A stretch of 64,000 bases of DNA from JBAIYU01 sp036763085 (GTDB lineage: Bacteria > Bacillota > Negativicutes > DSM-1736 > Dendrosporobacteraceae), in the NCBI RefSeq assembly GCF_036763085.1, contig NZ_JBAIYU010000007.1, forward strand, positions 62,001 to 126,000, given 5' to 3'. A program made the translations under genes and the position numbers. Under the pieces are notes generated by a model. The model searched no databases, had not been told where the DNA came from, and saw only the letters and a program-made list of their open reading frames with translations. This document shows, one piece after another, positions 27,843-35,752 of the stretch. Every line of letters begins with the position of its first letter. Position 1 is the first letter of the stretch.

Positions 27843-27882
27843 ATAAAAAAAGAATGTATACATGTATACATTCTTTTTTTAT
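27843..27882. terminator. 40-bp perfect palindrome, terminator-like, downstream of alr
   Basis: A perfect palindrome with no spacer: seven A residues, GAATGTATACA, and the mirror complement ending in seven T residues. It lies 53 bp after the alr stop codon and works as a bidirectional terminator on paper. The core contains GTATAC twice, so it could also bind a protein. Confidence 0.7.
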
Positions 27883-27935
27883 AAGGCTAATTTCTTGTCT
27901 GTCCTATTTTTTATCGGCAATATCCTCAAAAGCCT

Positions 27936-29042
27936 TTACTTATATACCCTCGGCACTCTTTCACTTATCATACAGACAACTTCATAATTGATTGTCCCAA
28001 GTTGTCTGGCTATTTCATCAGCCGGCAGGTCTGCCCCTCCGAATAATAACACTTCGTCGCCTTCTTCAACTGACGGAATATCTGTGACATCAATCATAAA
28101 TTGATCCATACAGATACGCCCTATCACTTTTGCTTGTTTACCTTTGACCAAAACGCTAGCAGAGCCTGATAGTAAACGTGTCCAGCCGTCAGCATACCCA
28201 ACTGGTATAGTAGCAATTCTGCTGGGTCGCGTAGTTACGTAGGTGCAGCCATAACTTACACTAACTCCAGCAGGGACTTCTTTTACATAACTTACTAAAG
28301 CTTTAAATTTCATCGCTGGCCGTAGATCTATTGTTTTCACAACTTCGTCTGAAGGCCATAAACCATATAATACTATTCCAGCTCTCACCATATTAAAATG
28401 TGTTTCAGGTATTTCTAATATTGCAGCACTATTAGCCATGTGTTTAAGTGGTATATTTATGCCGCGGTTTGCTATTTCTTCGAGTGTCTGATTAAAGCGC
28501 ACCGCTTGTTGATTAGCATATGTTTTATCCTGACTGTCCGATGACGAAAAGTGAGAGAACACACCTGCAATAACAATTCCAGGAAGCTTAGCAACCGCTT
28601 CAGTAAAATCTGCGGCTGCCTTGGGCTGTACTCCAACCCTGGTCATACCAGTATCAACCTTTATGTGCACTTTAGCGGTGGATTTTACTTTTACTGCTTC
28701 TCTTGAGAGCGCTACTGCCGCATCTAACGTAGAGATTGTCTGCTCAATATTACCAGCTACTACTTGGTGGGCTTGATGCGACGGTGTATGGCCTAGAATG
28801 AGAATTGATTCGGTAAAGCCTGCTGACCGTAATTTCTGCGCCTCACTTAATAAGGCCACTGCTAGGCAGTCAGCACCAGCATTTAATACAGTCTTAGTTA
28901 CCGCAATAGCACCATGCCCATAGGCATCAGCTTTTACTACAGCACATAGTCTTGTATCCGATTTTAACAGTTTTTTTATCTGTTGTGTATTATGCTTTAT
29001 AGCCTGTAAATCAATTTCAACCCATGCCTGACGTTCTATCAT
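27936..29042 (-). CDS. alr: alanine racemase
   Basis: Alr is a PLP enzyme that makes D-alanine for peptidoglycan. The 368-residue protein has the PLP-lysine motif AVVKADAYGHGA (about residues 33-44) and the second catalytic base in VSYGCTYV. The start at 29042 (MIERQAWVEIDL) follows GGGGG and replaces a slightly longer frame. It lies upstream of ald on the same strand, but the palindrome at 27843-27882 and a separate ald promoter suggest independent transcripts. A dispersed structured repeat lies just upstream. Confidence 0.97.
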   Translation of the reverse strand: MIERQAWVEIDLQAIKHNTQQIKKLLKSDTRLCAVVKADAYGHGAIAVTKTVLNAGADCLAVALLSEAQKLRSAGFTESILILGHTPSHQAHQVVAGNIEQTISTLDAAVALSREAVKVKSTAKVHIKVDTGMTRVGVQPKAAADFTEAVAKLPGIVIAGVFSHFSSSDSQDKTYANQQAVRFNQTLEEIANRGINIPLKHMANSAAILEIPETHFNMVRAGIVLYGLWPSDEVVKTIDLRPAMKFKALVSYVKEVPAGVSVSYGCTYVTTRPSRIATIPVGYADGWTRLLSGSASVLVKGKQAKVIGRICMDQFMIDVTDIPSVEEGDEVLLFGGADLPADEIARQLGTINYEVVCMISERVPRVYK

Positions 29043-29065
29043 CTTTTTACCCCCGCACATCATAA

Positions 29066-29160
29066 TAAGAAAACGCGCTTGCGCAGAACCTTAGCAAATG
29101 GCACAAGTCGTGGTTTCATTAATCCTAGTTTTAAGAAAGTTTTACTTTCTGTTGTATAAA
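29066..29160 (+). repeat. dispersed structured repeat, copy A (diverged)
   Basis: This is the most diverged member of the repeat family: AAGAAAACGCGCTTGCG, a short hairpin zone, CACAAGTCG, then AAGAAAGT-TTT-ACTTTCT. It lies between the end of the Spo0E-like gene and the start of alr. The outer helix is kept (GCTTG with CAAGT, one G-U pair). Confidence 0.6.
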
Positions 29161-29218
29161 AAAACTAGGCTGGAATATATCCAGTCCCAGTCGGTTAGTA
29201 TATTTGCAGTTTAGGTAA

Positions 29219-29395
29219 CTAGACATTAATCTCCAGTTTTCTGTTTCTTTCATACTTAACAATTAGCGTATCAAGATATTCACTCAACTCCGTCACTTCT
29301 GGATCGATAAAATGCCCCCGCTTACTATCGACCAACCGATGAAGTTTAGCGCGTACTTGCTCAATCTCCTGCTGTAATAGCCTTAAATCAGACAC
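29219..29395 (-). CDS. Spo0E-like sporulation regulatory protein
   Basis: Spo0E-like phosphatases dephosphorylate Spo0A~P and delay sporulation. The 58-residue product has the family signature: a first helix LLQQEIEQVRAKLHRL, then FIDPEVTELSEYLDTLIVKY, where the LSEYLD segment matches the SQELD-type motif. I use the GTG at 29395 because GAGGTG precedes it with an 8-base spacer; longer frames run into hypB. It begins 4 bp after the hypB stop and is therefore probably co-transcribed with hypA-hypB. Confidence 0.85.
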   Translation of the reverse strand: MSDLRLLQQEIEQVRAKLHRLVDSKRGHFIDPEVTELSEYLDTLIVKYERNRKLEINV

Positions 29396-29399
29396 TAAA

Positions 29400-30059
29400 T
29401 TAACACCTCGCCTGTTTTTTGACTTGCGCGCGAAGCCAATCGTACCAATGATCAAGCCCCTCACCAGTACGACATGAAGCGGCAACCAATTTTGCCGTAA
29501 AGTTTATTTTCCGAATATCCTCAACAGCCGCATTGTAGTTAAAATCAGTAAACGGAAGTAAGTCGAGCTTATTGAGAATAATAGCATCAGCTTCTCTAAA
29601 GATTAGAGGATATTTAAGTGGCTTATCTTCACCTTCAGTAATACTAAGCACAGTAGCACGTCCATGCTCACCCACATTAAATTCAGCAGGACAGACCAGA
29701 TTACCAACGTTTTCAATAATAAGTAAATCAATTGCCGCTAAATCTAACTGGTCAAGTGCAATATTGATCATGTTAGCATCCAGATGACAGCCACCAACAG
29801 TATTTATTTGAATTACTGGAACTCCATGTTTTTCTATTCTATTAGCATCTTTGTCGGTATAAAGATCGCCTTCAATAACGGCTATTTTAAGCTCACTTTT
29901 TAATGCGGAAATGGTGTGCTCAAGTAAGGTTGTTTTTCCACACCCAGGAGATCCCATAAGGTTGAGTGCAAAAATCCCATGACATGTAAGTCTTTCCTTT
30001 ACCTTTTTAGCAATTGAATCATTAACCTCAAGAATATTAGCCATAACCTTTATTTCCAT
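29400..30059 (-). CDS. hypB: hydrogenase nickel incorporation GTPase HypB
   Basis: HypB is the GTPase that, with HypA, inserts nickel into [NiFe]-hydrogenases. The 219-residue protein has the P-loop GSPGCGKTT, the metal-site segment GGCHLDANM (Cys and His), an NVGNLVCP segment and the guanine-specificity NKLD. It lacks the N-terminal His-rich tail and the CxxCGC motif of some relatives. Start and hypA stop overlap as TAATG, with GAGGTGG upstream. No hydrogenase structural genes occur in the window, so the target enzyme is elsewhere. Confidence 0.95.
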   Translation of the reverse strand: MEIKVMANILEVNDSIAKKVKERLTCHGIFALNLMGSPGCGKTTLLEHTISALKSELKIAVIEGDLYTDKDANRIEKHGVPVIQINTVGGCHLDANMINIALDQLDLAAIDLLIIENVGNLVCPAEFNVGEHGRATVLSITEGEDKPLKYPLIFREADAIILNKLDLLPFTDFNYNAAVEDIRKINFTAKLVAASCRTGEGLDHWYDWLRAQVKKQARC

Positions 30060-30400
30060 TATTCCACCTCAAGTGCATCAACCAGGAGTTCCCGTCCTGA
30101 AATGATCTCGATATTAAAAGATTGACAATCAGGACATTGAAATTGGTTTTGTCTTATATTAAATTGCTGCGTGCAACATACACATTTACCCGTAACTGGT
30201 ACAATTATAACTTCAAGATTAGCATTCTGGGCTATTGTGCCGACCGCCAAAGCACTGAAACCAAACTCAAGCGACTGAGGGACAACCTGCGTCATCTCAC
30301 CCACTAACAGCCTAACAAGTCCTACTCTTGAGGCACCATGCTGAGCAGCAGTATTTAGTACAATATCCAAAATCCCTTGAGCAATTGCCATCTCATGCAT
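30059..30400 (-). CDS. hypA: hydrogenase maturation nickel metallochaperone HypA
   Basis: HypA (113 residues) delivers nickel to HypB and the hydrogenase precursor. The nickel-binding N-terminus MHEM is intact and the zinc site has two CxxC motifs, CVCC and CPDC (about residues 74-94). It is the first gene of hypA-hypB-spo0E-like and is coupled to hypB. Confidence 0.95.
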   Translation of the reverse strand: MHEMAIAQGILDIVLNTAAQHGASRVGLVRLLVGEMTQVVPQSLEFGFSALAVGTIAQNANLEVIIVPVTGKCVCCTQQFNIRQNQFQCPDCQSFNIEIISGRELLVDALEVE

Positions 30401-30572
30401 GTCTTTTTTGCACCTCTAATTAAATAATTGATTAAAATGAATAGCTTTATCCCAGATAACAAGGCAATTTATCTTATTTTATTTCTATCAAGCTCTAATA
30501 TTCCCTGCAAAAATGGTAAAATATTGTATTAAAAGCACAAATTCATTGCCACTATTTACATAATAGTATTCA

Positions 30573-30602
30573 GCATAACACTAATTCATCCGGTACATAA
30601 TA
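30573..30602 (+). promoter_or_regulatory. sigma-G/sigma-F type promoter of the SASP gene
   Basis: GCATA (30573-30577) and CATAATA (30596-30602) are separated by exactly 18 bp, matching the forespore sigma-G consensus. It lies 34 bp upstream of the SASP start codon. Confidence 0.8.
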
Positions 30603-30635
30603 TGATTACAACGATAACAAGGAGGTGACAAACAA

Positions 30636-30848
30636 ATGGCTAGAAGCAACCGACCTGTTAATCCTGCAGCTGAAAATGCCCTTGACCGCATGAAGTTTGA
30701 AATCGCTTCCGAATTGGGCATTGCTGAAACTGTTCGTCAAAATGGATGGGCTACTATGACTTCCGCTGACTGCGGTCGCGTAGGTGGACAAATGGTTCGC
30801 CGTATGATCGAACAATATGAATCCAGCATCAGCAACAACCAACAATAA
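30636..30848 (+). CDS. alpha/beta-type small acid-soluble spore protein
   Basis: This 70-residue DNA-binding spore protein coats and protects forespore DNA and is degraded during germination. It has both conserved helices: ALDRMKFEIASELGI, which contains the GPR protease site (E-I-A-S-E), and the C-terminal GWATMTSADCGRVGGQMVRRM. The ATG has AAGGAGGTGA. A sigma-G-type promoter lies upstream and a strong terminator downstream, so it is a single-gene unit expressed in the forespore. Confidence 0.97.
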   Translation: MARSNRPVNPAAENALDRMKFEIASELGIAETVRQNGWATMTSADCGRVGGQMVRRMIEQYESSISNNQQ

Positions 30849-30861
30849 TCGTAATACGCAG

Positions 30862-30892
30862 GGGCGGCTAAGCCGCCCTTTTATTATTTTCA
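30862..30892 (+). terminator. SASP terminator
   Basis: GGGCGGC / GCCGCCC with a three-base loop, then TTTTATTATTTT. It lies 15 bp after the SASP stop. Confidence 0.9.
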
Positions 30893-30896
30893 ATTT

Positions 30897-32168
30897 TCAG
30901 CGCTTTTTTCTTAGTGCTATCTCAATTTCTTTTGTATTGCGTGTATTAATTATATCTGCTGAACTTAAACCGCCTTTGCGAGCAACAGCTAGCCCGGCTT
31001 CCATATAGCTAAGCTCATTTACAGCATGAGCATCAGGGTTAATGGCAAATAAAACACCCTTTTGCTGTGCATAACTATGCCAGCGCCAATCTAAGTCCAA
31101 CCTTCGCGGATTTGAGTTTATTTCAATTGTCGTTCCCGTCTGGGCTGCAGCGTTAATTATCTCTGGCAGATTTACCTTATACCCTGGACGTTTAAGTAAT
31201 ATTCTTCCTGTAGCATGTCCCAGAACACTTACAAATCGGTTAGACATAGCCTTAATTATTCTTTTAGTCATAGTTTGTTCATCCTGTTTAAATCCTGAAT
31301 GAACCGAGGCAATAACAAAATCGAACTGTGATAGAATATCATCACTGTAGTCAAGTGAACCGTCCAGTCTAATATCACTTTCGATACCAGCTAGAATTCT
31401 GAAATTCGGATTTTTATTGTTTAGCTTGTCAATCTCACATCGCTGCTCAAGCACCTGCTGTGTTTTTAGTCCGCCAGCGTAATGGGCTGACTGGCTATGG
31501 TCGCTTATACCAAGATAATTCCAGCCAATTTCTTGAGCTTTGGCAGCAAGTTCAGCAATAGTCGCTTGTCCGTCTGACGAACTGGTATGGATATGGATTC
31601 CGCCTTTTATATCGGCTGCCGTAACTAGTGTTGGTAGCAAATTATTTGCGGCTCGCTCTAACTCGCCACGGCCTTCACGGAGTTCAGGTTCCAGATAAGC
31701 AAGTCCTAAATAAGACAGTAATTGCTTTTCACTGACAATCTGCTGTTTTCCGCTATCAGTATACAAGCCTTTCTCCGAAAATGTAAATCCTTTTTCCTTG
31801 GCCAATGCCCTTATTTGTTCAATATGTTTTTGGCTTCCGCTGTAAAAATATAGTGCAGCCGAAAAATCCTCTGGCGTAGCAATATAAATATTAAGGTTAA
31901 TATTTATATTGAGCGCTACACTGCAGCTATGGCTGTTGCAGTGCAGCCGCTTAGTAACTCCTGGCATTGTCTGAGCAAAAGCCAATACGTCCTCAGCTTC
32001 CCGACTTGCAATTACAACCTCAATTTCGGAAACTGTCTCCATATGTCTTCGTATTGATCCAGCAACCTCAACTTGCTCTGCTTTTTCATGCTGCCGCAAA
32101 TACTCAGCAATCTTTTGGGCTAATGGCCAAGCCTCTTTTAGCAATAACATTTGCTTAGGCTTATTCAA
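30897..32168 (-). CDS. degenerate PolX-like protein with intact PHP domain
   Basis: This 423-residue protein matches bacterial PolX without its first roughly 150 residues. The helix-hairpin-helix 8-kDa domain is absent. The nucleotidyltransferase motif is GSIRRHMETV followed by SEIEVVIAS, where active PolX has G-D-x-D, so both catalytic aspartates are glutamates. The C-terminal PHP domain keeps its metal ligands: HIHTSSSDG, GISDHS, AGIESDI, ASVHSGF and INPDAHAV. Polymerase activity is therefore doubtful while the PHP nuclease/phosphoesterase may work. The TTG start at 32168 has GAGGT seven bases upstream. Confidence 0.8.
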   Translation of the reverse strand: MNKPKQMLLLKEAWPLAQKIAEYLRQHEKAEQVEVAGSIRRHMETVSEIEVVIASREAEDVLAFAQTMPGVTKRLHCNSHSCSVALNININLNIYIATPEDFSAALYFYSGSQKHIEQIRALAKEKGFTFSEKGLYTDSGKQQIVSEKQLLSYLGLAYLEPELREGRGELERAANNLLPTLVTAADIKGGIHIHTSSSDGQATIAELAAKAQEIGWNYLGISDHSQSAHYAGGLKTQQVLEQRCEIDKLNNKNPNFRILAGIESDIRLDGSLDYSDDILSQFDFVIASVHSGFKQDEQTMTKRIIKAMSNRFVSVLGHATGRILLKRPGYKVNLPEIINAAAQTGTTIEINSNPRRLDLDWRWHSYAQQKGVLFAINPDAHAVNELSYMEAGLAVARKGGLSSADIINTRNTKEIEIALRKKR

Positions 32169-32209
32169 TTTAGTTACCTCACTGCTACAAATTATTGCAT
32201 TAGCATACC

Positions 32210-34177
32210 CTAGCGCGGTTCAAAATATACAGTAATTTCACTTCCAGGTTCAGCGATTGAATTCGCTGCTATACTTTGTCTGACTGCTATACCTGTACCT
32301 ACGGGGACCATACTTAGCCCTGACTTACTTATCTCATCACCTGCTTGCCTTATACTTTTACCTGTCAAATTAGGTACTAGTATTTTACCCTGCGGGACTT
32401 TAACAGCTACCGGTGATGCCTCTGACTGTGTTTGCTTAACAGGCTTTGGTTGAGGAATTACATTGCCTCCTTGAGGTAGAACATTGATATATCTAAGCAC
32501 TTGACCTAATATTTCGCTTGCGACCGGTGCAGCAATTTGTCCACCATAATAAATTCCATCCGGATCATCTATTACGACTAGAATTGCAAGCTGTGGATCC
32601 TCCGCTGGCGCAAAACCGGCGAACGAAGCAATGTAATGCCCCGCTTGATAACCACTTCCATCTTCGCGGAGTTTTTCAGCTGTGCCAGTTTTACCCGCAA
32701 CTCTATAACCTTTTACACCAGCTTTTTCTCCACCACCACCTGATACTACTTGTTCTAACATAGTTGTGAGTGTGCGTGCAGTTTCCGGACTGATGACTTG
32801 CCTAATAGTAGTTACAGAAGTAGCACTATGAACTGAACCATCAGCATTTTGTATTTCCTTAATTATTTGCGGTTTTACCAATACCCCATCATTTGCAATT
32901 GCAGCAATTGCCGAAACCAGTTGCATTGGAGTCACGGCAATACTTTGCCCAATCGACATGGTAGCTAAATCTGATTCGCGCATATTATCGGGATTAAATA
33001 AAATGCCGTCTTCTTCTCCTGGAAGACCTATTTCAGTAGAATGGCCAAAGCCAAACAGGCGCGCATAGTTGCTTAGCCTATTAGCACCAAGCCTCAACCC
33101 TACTTCAACAAACCCTGTATTTATTGAGTTTTTTATAACGTCTAAGAAAGTTATATTGCCATAACTCTCATCACTCCAGTTTTTAATTCGACGGCCAGAA
33201 ACCATAATATAACCGTTATCCGTAAACTTCTCACCAGGAGTAACAAGCCCTTCCTGAATTGCTGCTGCAGCTATAATAGATTTGAAGGTAGAACCTGGCT
33301 CATAGACATAAGATACAGCCCTGTTTTTCCATTCGGCTGGACTGTAACGGTAAAACTCATTAGGATTAAAAGTAGGTCGACTGGTCATAGCTAACACTTC
33401 GCCATTACGAGGATTCATGACAATAACAACTGCGCCTTTAGCTCTGGTAGTAGCCATAGCCTTATCAAGTGTCTTTTCTACTATAAATTGAATAGTACTG
33501 TCAATTGTGAGATAGATATTCTTACCTTGTTTAGGCGGAGCAAAGGTAAAGATAGAGTTAAAAATCGGCAAGCCGCGATTATCGGTAAGAATTGCATGTT
33601 CAGATAGCTGGCCTTTTATAAGCTTGTCCAACTTTAATTCAATTCCATCCAGACCTACATCATCTGTCCCCACAAATCCGAGAATTTGAGCCGCTAAGCT
33701 GTCGTTGGGGTAATATCTTTTACTTTCTTCTACAAAGCTAAAGCCTTTTATATCATTAGCTTTTAGTAATGTGTCGATCTTTGCGGCAATTTCAGGTTCA
33801 AGCATTCGCTGAATCCAGACAAATCTTCCGCCATAACTTAACAGTTCCTTAATTTCTTCAGGCTTCATTTTAAGTGCAGGTCCTAATAAATTAGCGACTG
33901 TATCATAATCCTTATTAAGTTGAGCAGGATCAGCGTACAACGATTTAGTCATTGTACTAATTGCCAGTTCCCTTCCTTGACGGTCGTAAATTGTTCCCCG
34001 CGGCGATTGCAACGCCTTATTCTCTTTTAGCTGATTCTGAACCTTTGTTGCTAGACGCTTGCCATCAACAAATTGTACCCAAGCGATTCGTCCGGCTAAG
34101 ACTAATATAATCAGCAGTAACAATGTTATAAATATTGCAATTCGACGTTGTATTCCTAGTCCTGGTGCAACTGGCAT
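32210..34177 (-). CDS. SpoVD/PBP2-type class B penicillin-binding protein
   Basis: This is a 655-residue membrane transpeptidase for septal or spore-cortex peptidoglycan. One N-terminal transmembrane helix (about residues 12-32) is followed by the class B dimerisation domain beginning SPRGTIYDRQG. The transpeptidase domain has PGSTFKS (serine nucleophile), SINTGF and GKTGTAEK. A single PASTA domain closes the protein. It stands outside any division gene cluster, which fits SpoVD rather than FtsI, and a FtsW/SpoVE-type partner lies at 48.7 kb. The ATG has AGAGGTTGAG. Confidence 0.9.
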   Translation of the reverse strand: MPVAPGLGIQRRIAIFITLLLLIILVLAGRIAWVQFVDGKRLATKVQNQLKENKALQSPRGTIYDRQGRELAISTMTKSLYADPAQLNKDYDTVANLLGPALKMKPEEIKELLSYGGRFVWIQRMLEPEIAAKIDTLLKANDIKGFSFVEESKRYYPNDSLAAQILGFVGTDDVGLDGIELKLDKLIKGQLSEHAILTDNRGLPIFNSIFTFAPPKQGKNIYLTIDSTIQFIVEKTLDKAMATTRAKGAVVIVMNPRNGEVLAMTSRPTFNPNEFYRYSPAEWKNRAVSYVYEPGSTFKSIIAAAAIQEGLVTPGEKFTDNGYIMVSGRRIKNWSDESYGNITFLDVIKNSINTGFVEVGLRLGANRLSNYARLFGFGHSTEIGLPGEEDGILFNPDNMRESDLATMSIGQSIAVTPMQLVSAIAAIANDGVLVKPQIIKEIQNADGSVHSATSVTTIRQVISPETARTLTTMLEQVVSGGGGEKAGVKGYRVAGKTGTAEKLREDGSGYQAGHYIASFAGFAPAEDPQLAILVVIDDPDGIYYGGQIAAPVASEILGQVLRYINVLPQGGNVIPQPKPVKQTQSEASPVAVKVPQGKILVPNLTGKSIRQAGDEISKSGLSMVPVGTGIAVRQSIAANSIAEPGSEITVYFEPR

Positions 34178-34297
34178 ATACTCAACCTCTTTCGATTAGT
34201 GCTATTATCTTATTCGTTAAATATGCATAATTTCCCTCTACAAAGCTACAAGCGAAATCGGTCAACAGTCGACTGTTTTTAGTCCAGTTAGATAAAT

Positions 34298-34334
34298 AAA
34301 AAATGTCGTTTGCTAAAAAGCAAACGACATTTTT
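34298..34334 (-). terminator. terminator of the glucosaminidase gene
   Basis: A perfect stem made of AATGTCGTTTGC and its complement with loop TAAAAA and A/T runs on both sides. It follows the glucosaminidase stop by about 5 bp on the minus strand. Confidence 0.9.
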
Positions 34335-34338
34335 ACAA

Positions 34339-34782
34339 TTAATCGTCATATAACGTTAGGTCATTGGCTCGAATTGTAGAAATAATTTTATCTGCATAAT
34401 GCGGGTCGGTAGCATAAATTGGGCTGAGGGTTTCTACAAACTGTATTAAATTATCTTTAACGTCAAGACATGGACTATAAACTGGCTCCTCCGTAATTAA
34501 AAAGCACCAATCTTTAACAGCTTCTTCAAGCGAATCATAATCCTGGAACTTGGCAACTATAGTATGGTATTCCCCGTCATAGTATTCCTGGGTCGAAACC
34601 TCTATGTACTTCCCAACCCCATTCCACTTGCGGCCGAACAGATTATATTTGCCGATTATCGCTTCGCCCCAACCGCTCTCTAGGGCTCCTTGGGCAATAC
34701 ATACACTAGAAAATAACCCAAATTCCTTACATACCCGTTTAGCAACAGGAGAAAGCCAATCAAGAAAATCTTCTGGTGTCAT
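34339..34782 (-). CDS. glucosaminidase-domain protein (FlgJ/LytD-like)
   Basis: This 147-residue protein is a single N-acetylglucosaminidase domain that would cleave peptidoglycan glycan strands. The catalytic motif is in AQGALESGWGEAIIGKYNLFG, with the Glu of ALESGWG, followed by a Tyr-rich YATDPHYADKI near the C-terminus. There is no signal peptide, so release could depend on lysis (for example of the mother cell) or a non-classical route. The ATG has AGGAGG. It is monocistronic with its own terminator. Confidence 0.88.
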   Translation of the reverse strand: MTPEDFLDWLSPVAKRVCKEFGLFSSVCIAQGALESGWGEAIIGKYNLFGRKWNGVGKYIEVSTQEYYDGEYHTIVAKFQDYDSLEEAVKDWCFLITEEPVYSPCLDVKDNLIQFVETLSPIYATDPHYADKIISTIRANDLTLYDD

Positions 34783-35105
34783 TAGCTGCTGCCTCCTTTT
34801 GATATTAACACTCTCAAGTAAAACGACCTCTCTACTTGATTATATTTACACTTAGAAAAATTAGACCCTAGCTAAAAACAAGTACAGCTTTTGAGATAAC
34901 CCTTATCTAACTTTTATAATGCCTATGTCCTGTAATATTACCTTGATAATTTGGATGTAATGCGAAAAATAACTGATAAATTATTAGCCAAATGCCAAAA
35001 TAAGATTGAAAAAAGCAAATAAACGTATTAAGATAAAAACATTATTGCTATAAACTTAATCCGTCATTTTACGCGTTGTCAAAATTATAATAGAGTGGTG
35101 TTATT
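34783..35105. other. AT-rich divergent intergenic region
   Basis: This 323-bp stretch separates the minus-strand glucosaminidase gene from the plus-strand Lrp-type regulator. A TATAAT occurs at 35086-35091, but no matching -35 was found at the right distance. No convincing gene or strong hairpin was seen. Confidence 0.4.
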
Positions 35106-35552
35106 ATGGATGATATAGATATTAAAATTTTAAAGTCATTACAGATAAATGCCAGAGTTACAATATCTGATTTGAGTAATGAAATAGGCATGTCTATGCC
35201 AGCGATAAGCGAAAGATTGAAAAAGCTGGAGGCCTCGGGTGTTATAGAGCAGTATTGTGCTATTTTAAATCCCCAGCTGCTAAACAAACAACTCATGGCG
35301 CTTATGTTCATCAGCTTAGAAAATCCTCGGTTTAGTGATTCGTTTGCTGAATTTGTTAAATATGAAACTGAAATACAAGAGTGCTTTTATATAGCAGGCG
35401 ATTTTGATTACTCCCTCAAAATAATCACCGAGAATACGCTTTCGCTCGAAAGGCTGTTAAATAGAATAAAAACACAGTCTGGTGTGCAAAAAACAAAAAC
35501 AACGGTTGTATTATCTGTTATAACCTCCCGCCCATCAGTTACCCCAGATTAA
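35106..35552 (+). CDS. Lrp/AsnC family transcriptional regulator
   Basis: This 148-residue DNA-binding protein usually responds to an amino acid and often controls its own gene. The N-terminal winged helix-turn-helix is DDIDIKILKSLQINARVTIS through MPAISERLKKLEASGV, and the C-terminal RAM/AsnC ligand domain covers about residues 65-140. The ribosome site is weak (GTGGTG). It stands alone with its own terminator, so its targets are not evident. The ald promoter with its inverted repeat is one possible distant target, but there is no evidence for it. Confidence 0.92.
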   Translation: MDDIDIKILKSLQINARVTISDLSNEIGMSMPAISERLKKLEASGVIEQYCAILNPQLLNKQLMALMFISLENPRFSDSFAEFVKYETEIQECFYIAGDFDYSLKIITENTLSLERLLNRIKTQSGVQKTKTTVVLSVITSRPSVTPD

Positions 35553-35556
35553 CAGA

Positions 35557-35606
35557 AAAACAAGGTGTCAGAAGACTAGTAAAGTCTTTCCTGGCACCTT
35601 GTTTTA
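35557..35606 (+). terminator. terminator of the Lrp-type regulator
   Basis: AACAAGGTG / CACCTTGTT outer stem, with an inner GACT/AGTC hairpin and a T-rich tail. Confidence 0.85.
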
Positions 35607-35661
35607 TTATAGCCTGATAGTTCGGGCAGATTTGACTGCATTTTTATTGAACGAATTACTG

Positions 35662-35752
35662 TAAAGAAAACACGGCTTGCGCCGAGCCTTAGCGACAGCG
35701 GAAGTCGATGTTGCCCTTATGCATGTAAGAAAGTTTATACTTTCTTATCGTA
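35662..35752 (+). repeat. dispersed structured repeat, copy B
   Basis: A full-length 91-bp copy: AAAGAAAACACGGCTTGCG, the multistem centre, GAAGTCGATGTTGCCCTTATG, and a 9-bp 3' hairpin TAAGAAAGT-TTAT-ACTTTCTTA. It lies across the 3' end of the PHP gene; the gene's stop codon is inside the repeat. Confidence 0.85.

Noticed and set aside
29219..29485. An 88-codon version of the Spo0E-like gene
   Set aside because: The extra N-terminus is the hypB coding end in another frame; the GTG at 29395 with GAGGTG is the better start and gives the normal family length.
34264..34277. Palindrome AACAGTCGACTGTT upstream of the SpoVD-type gene as a LexA or other named operator
   Set aside because: It does not match the Firmicute LexA box, and a single 14-bp palindrome without a partner is too weak to name.
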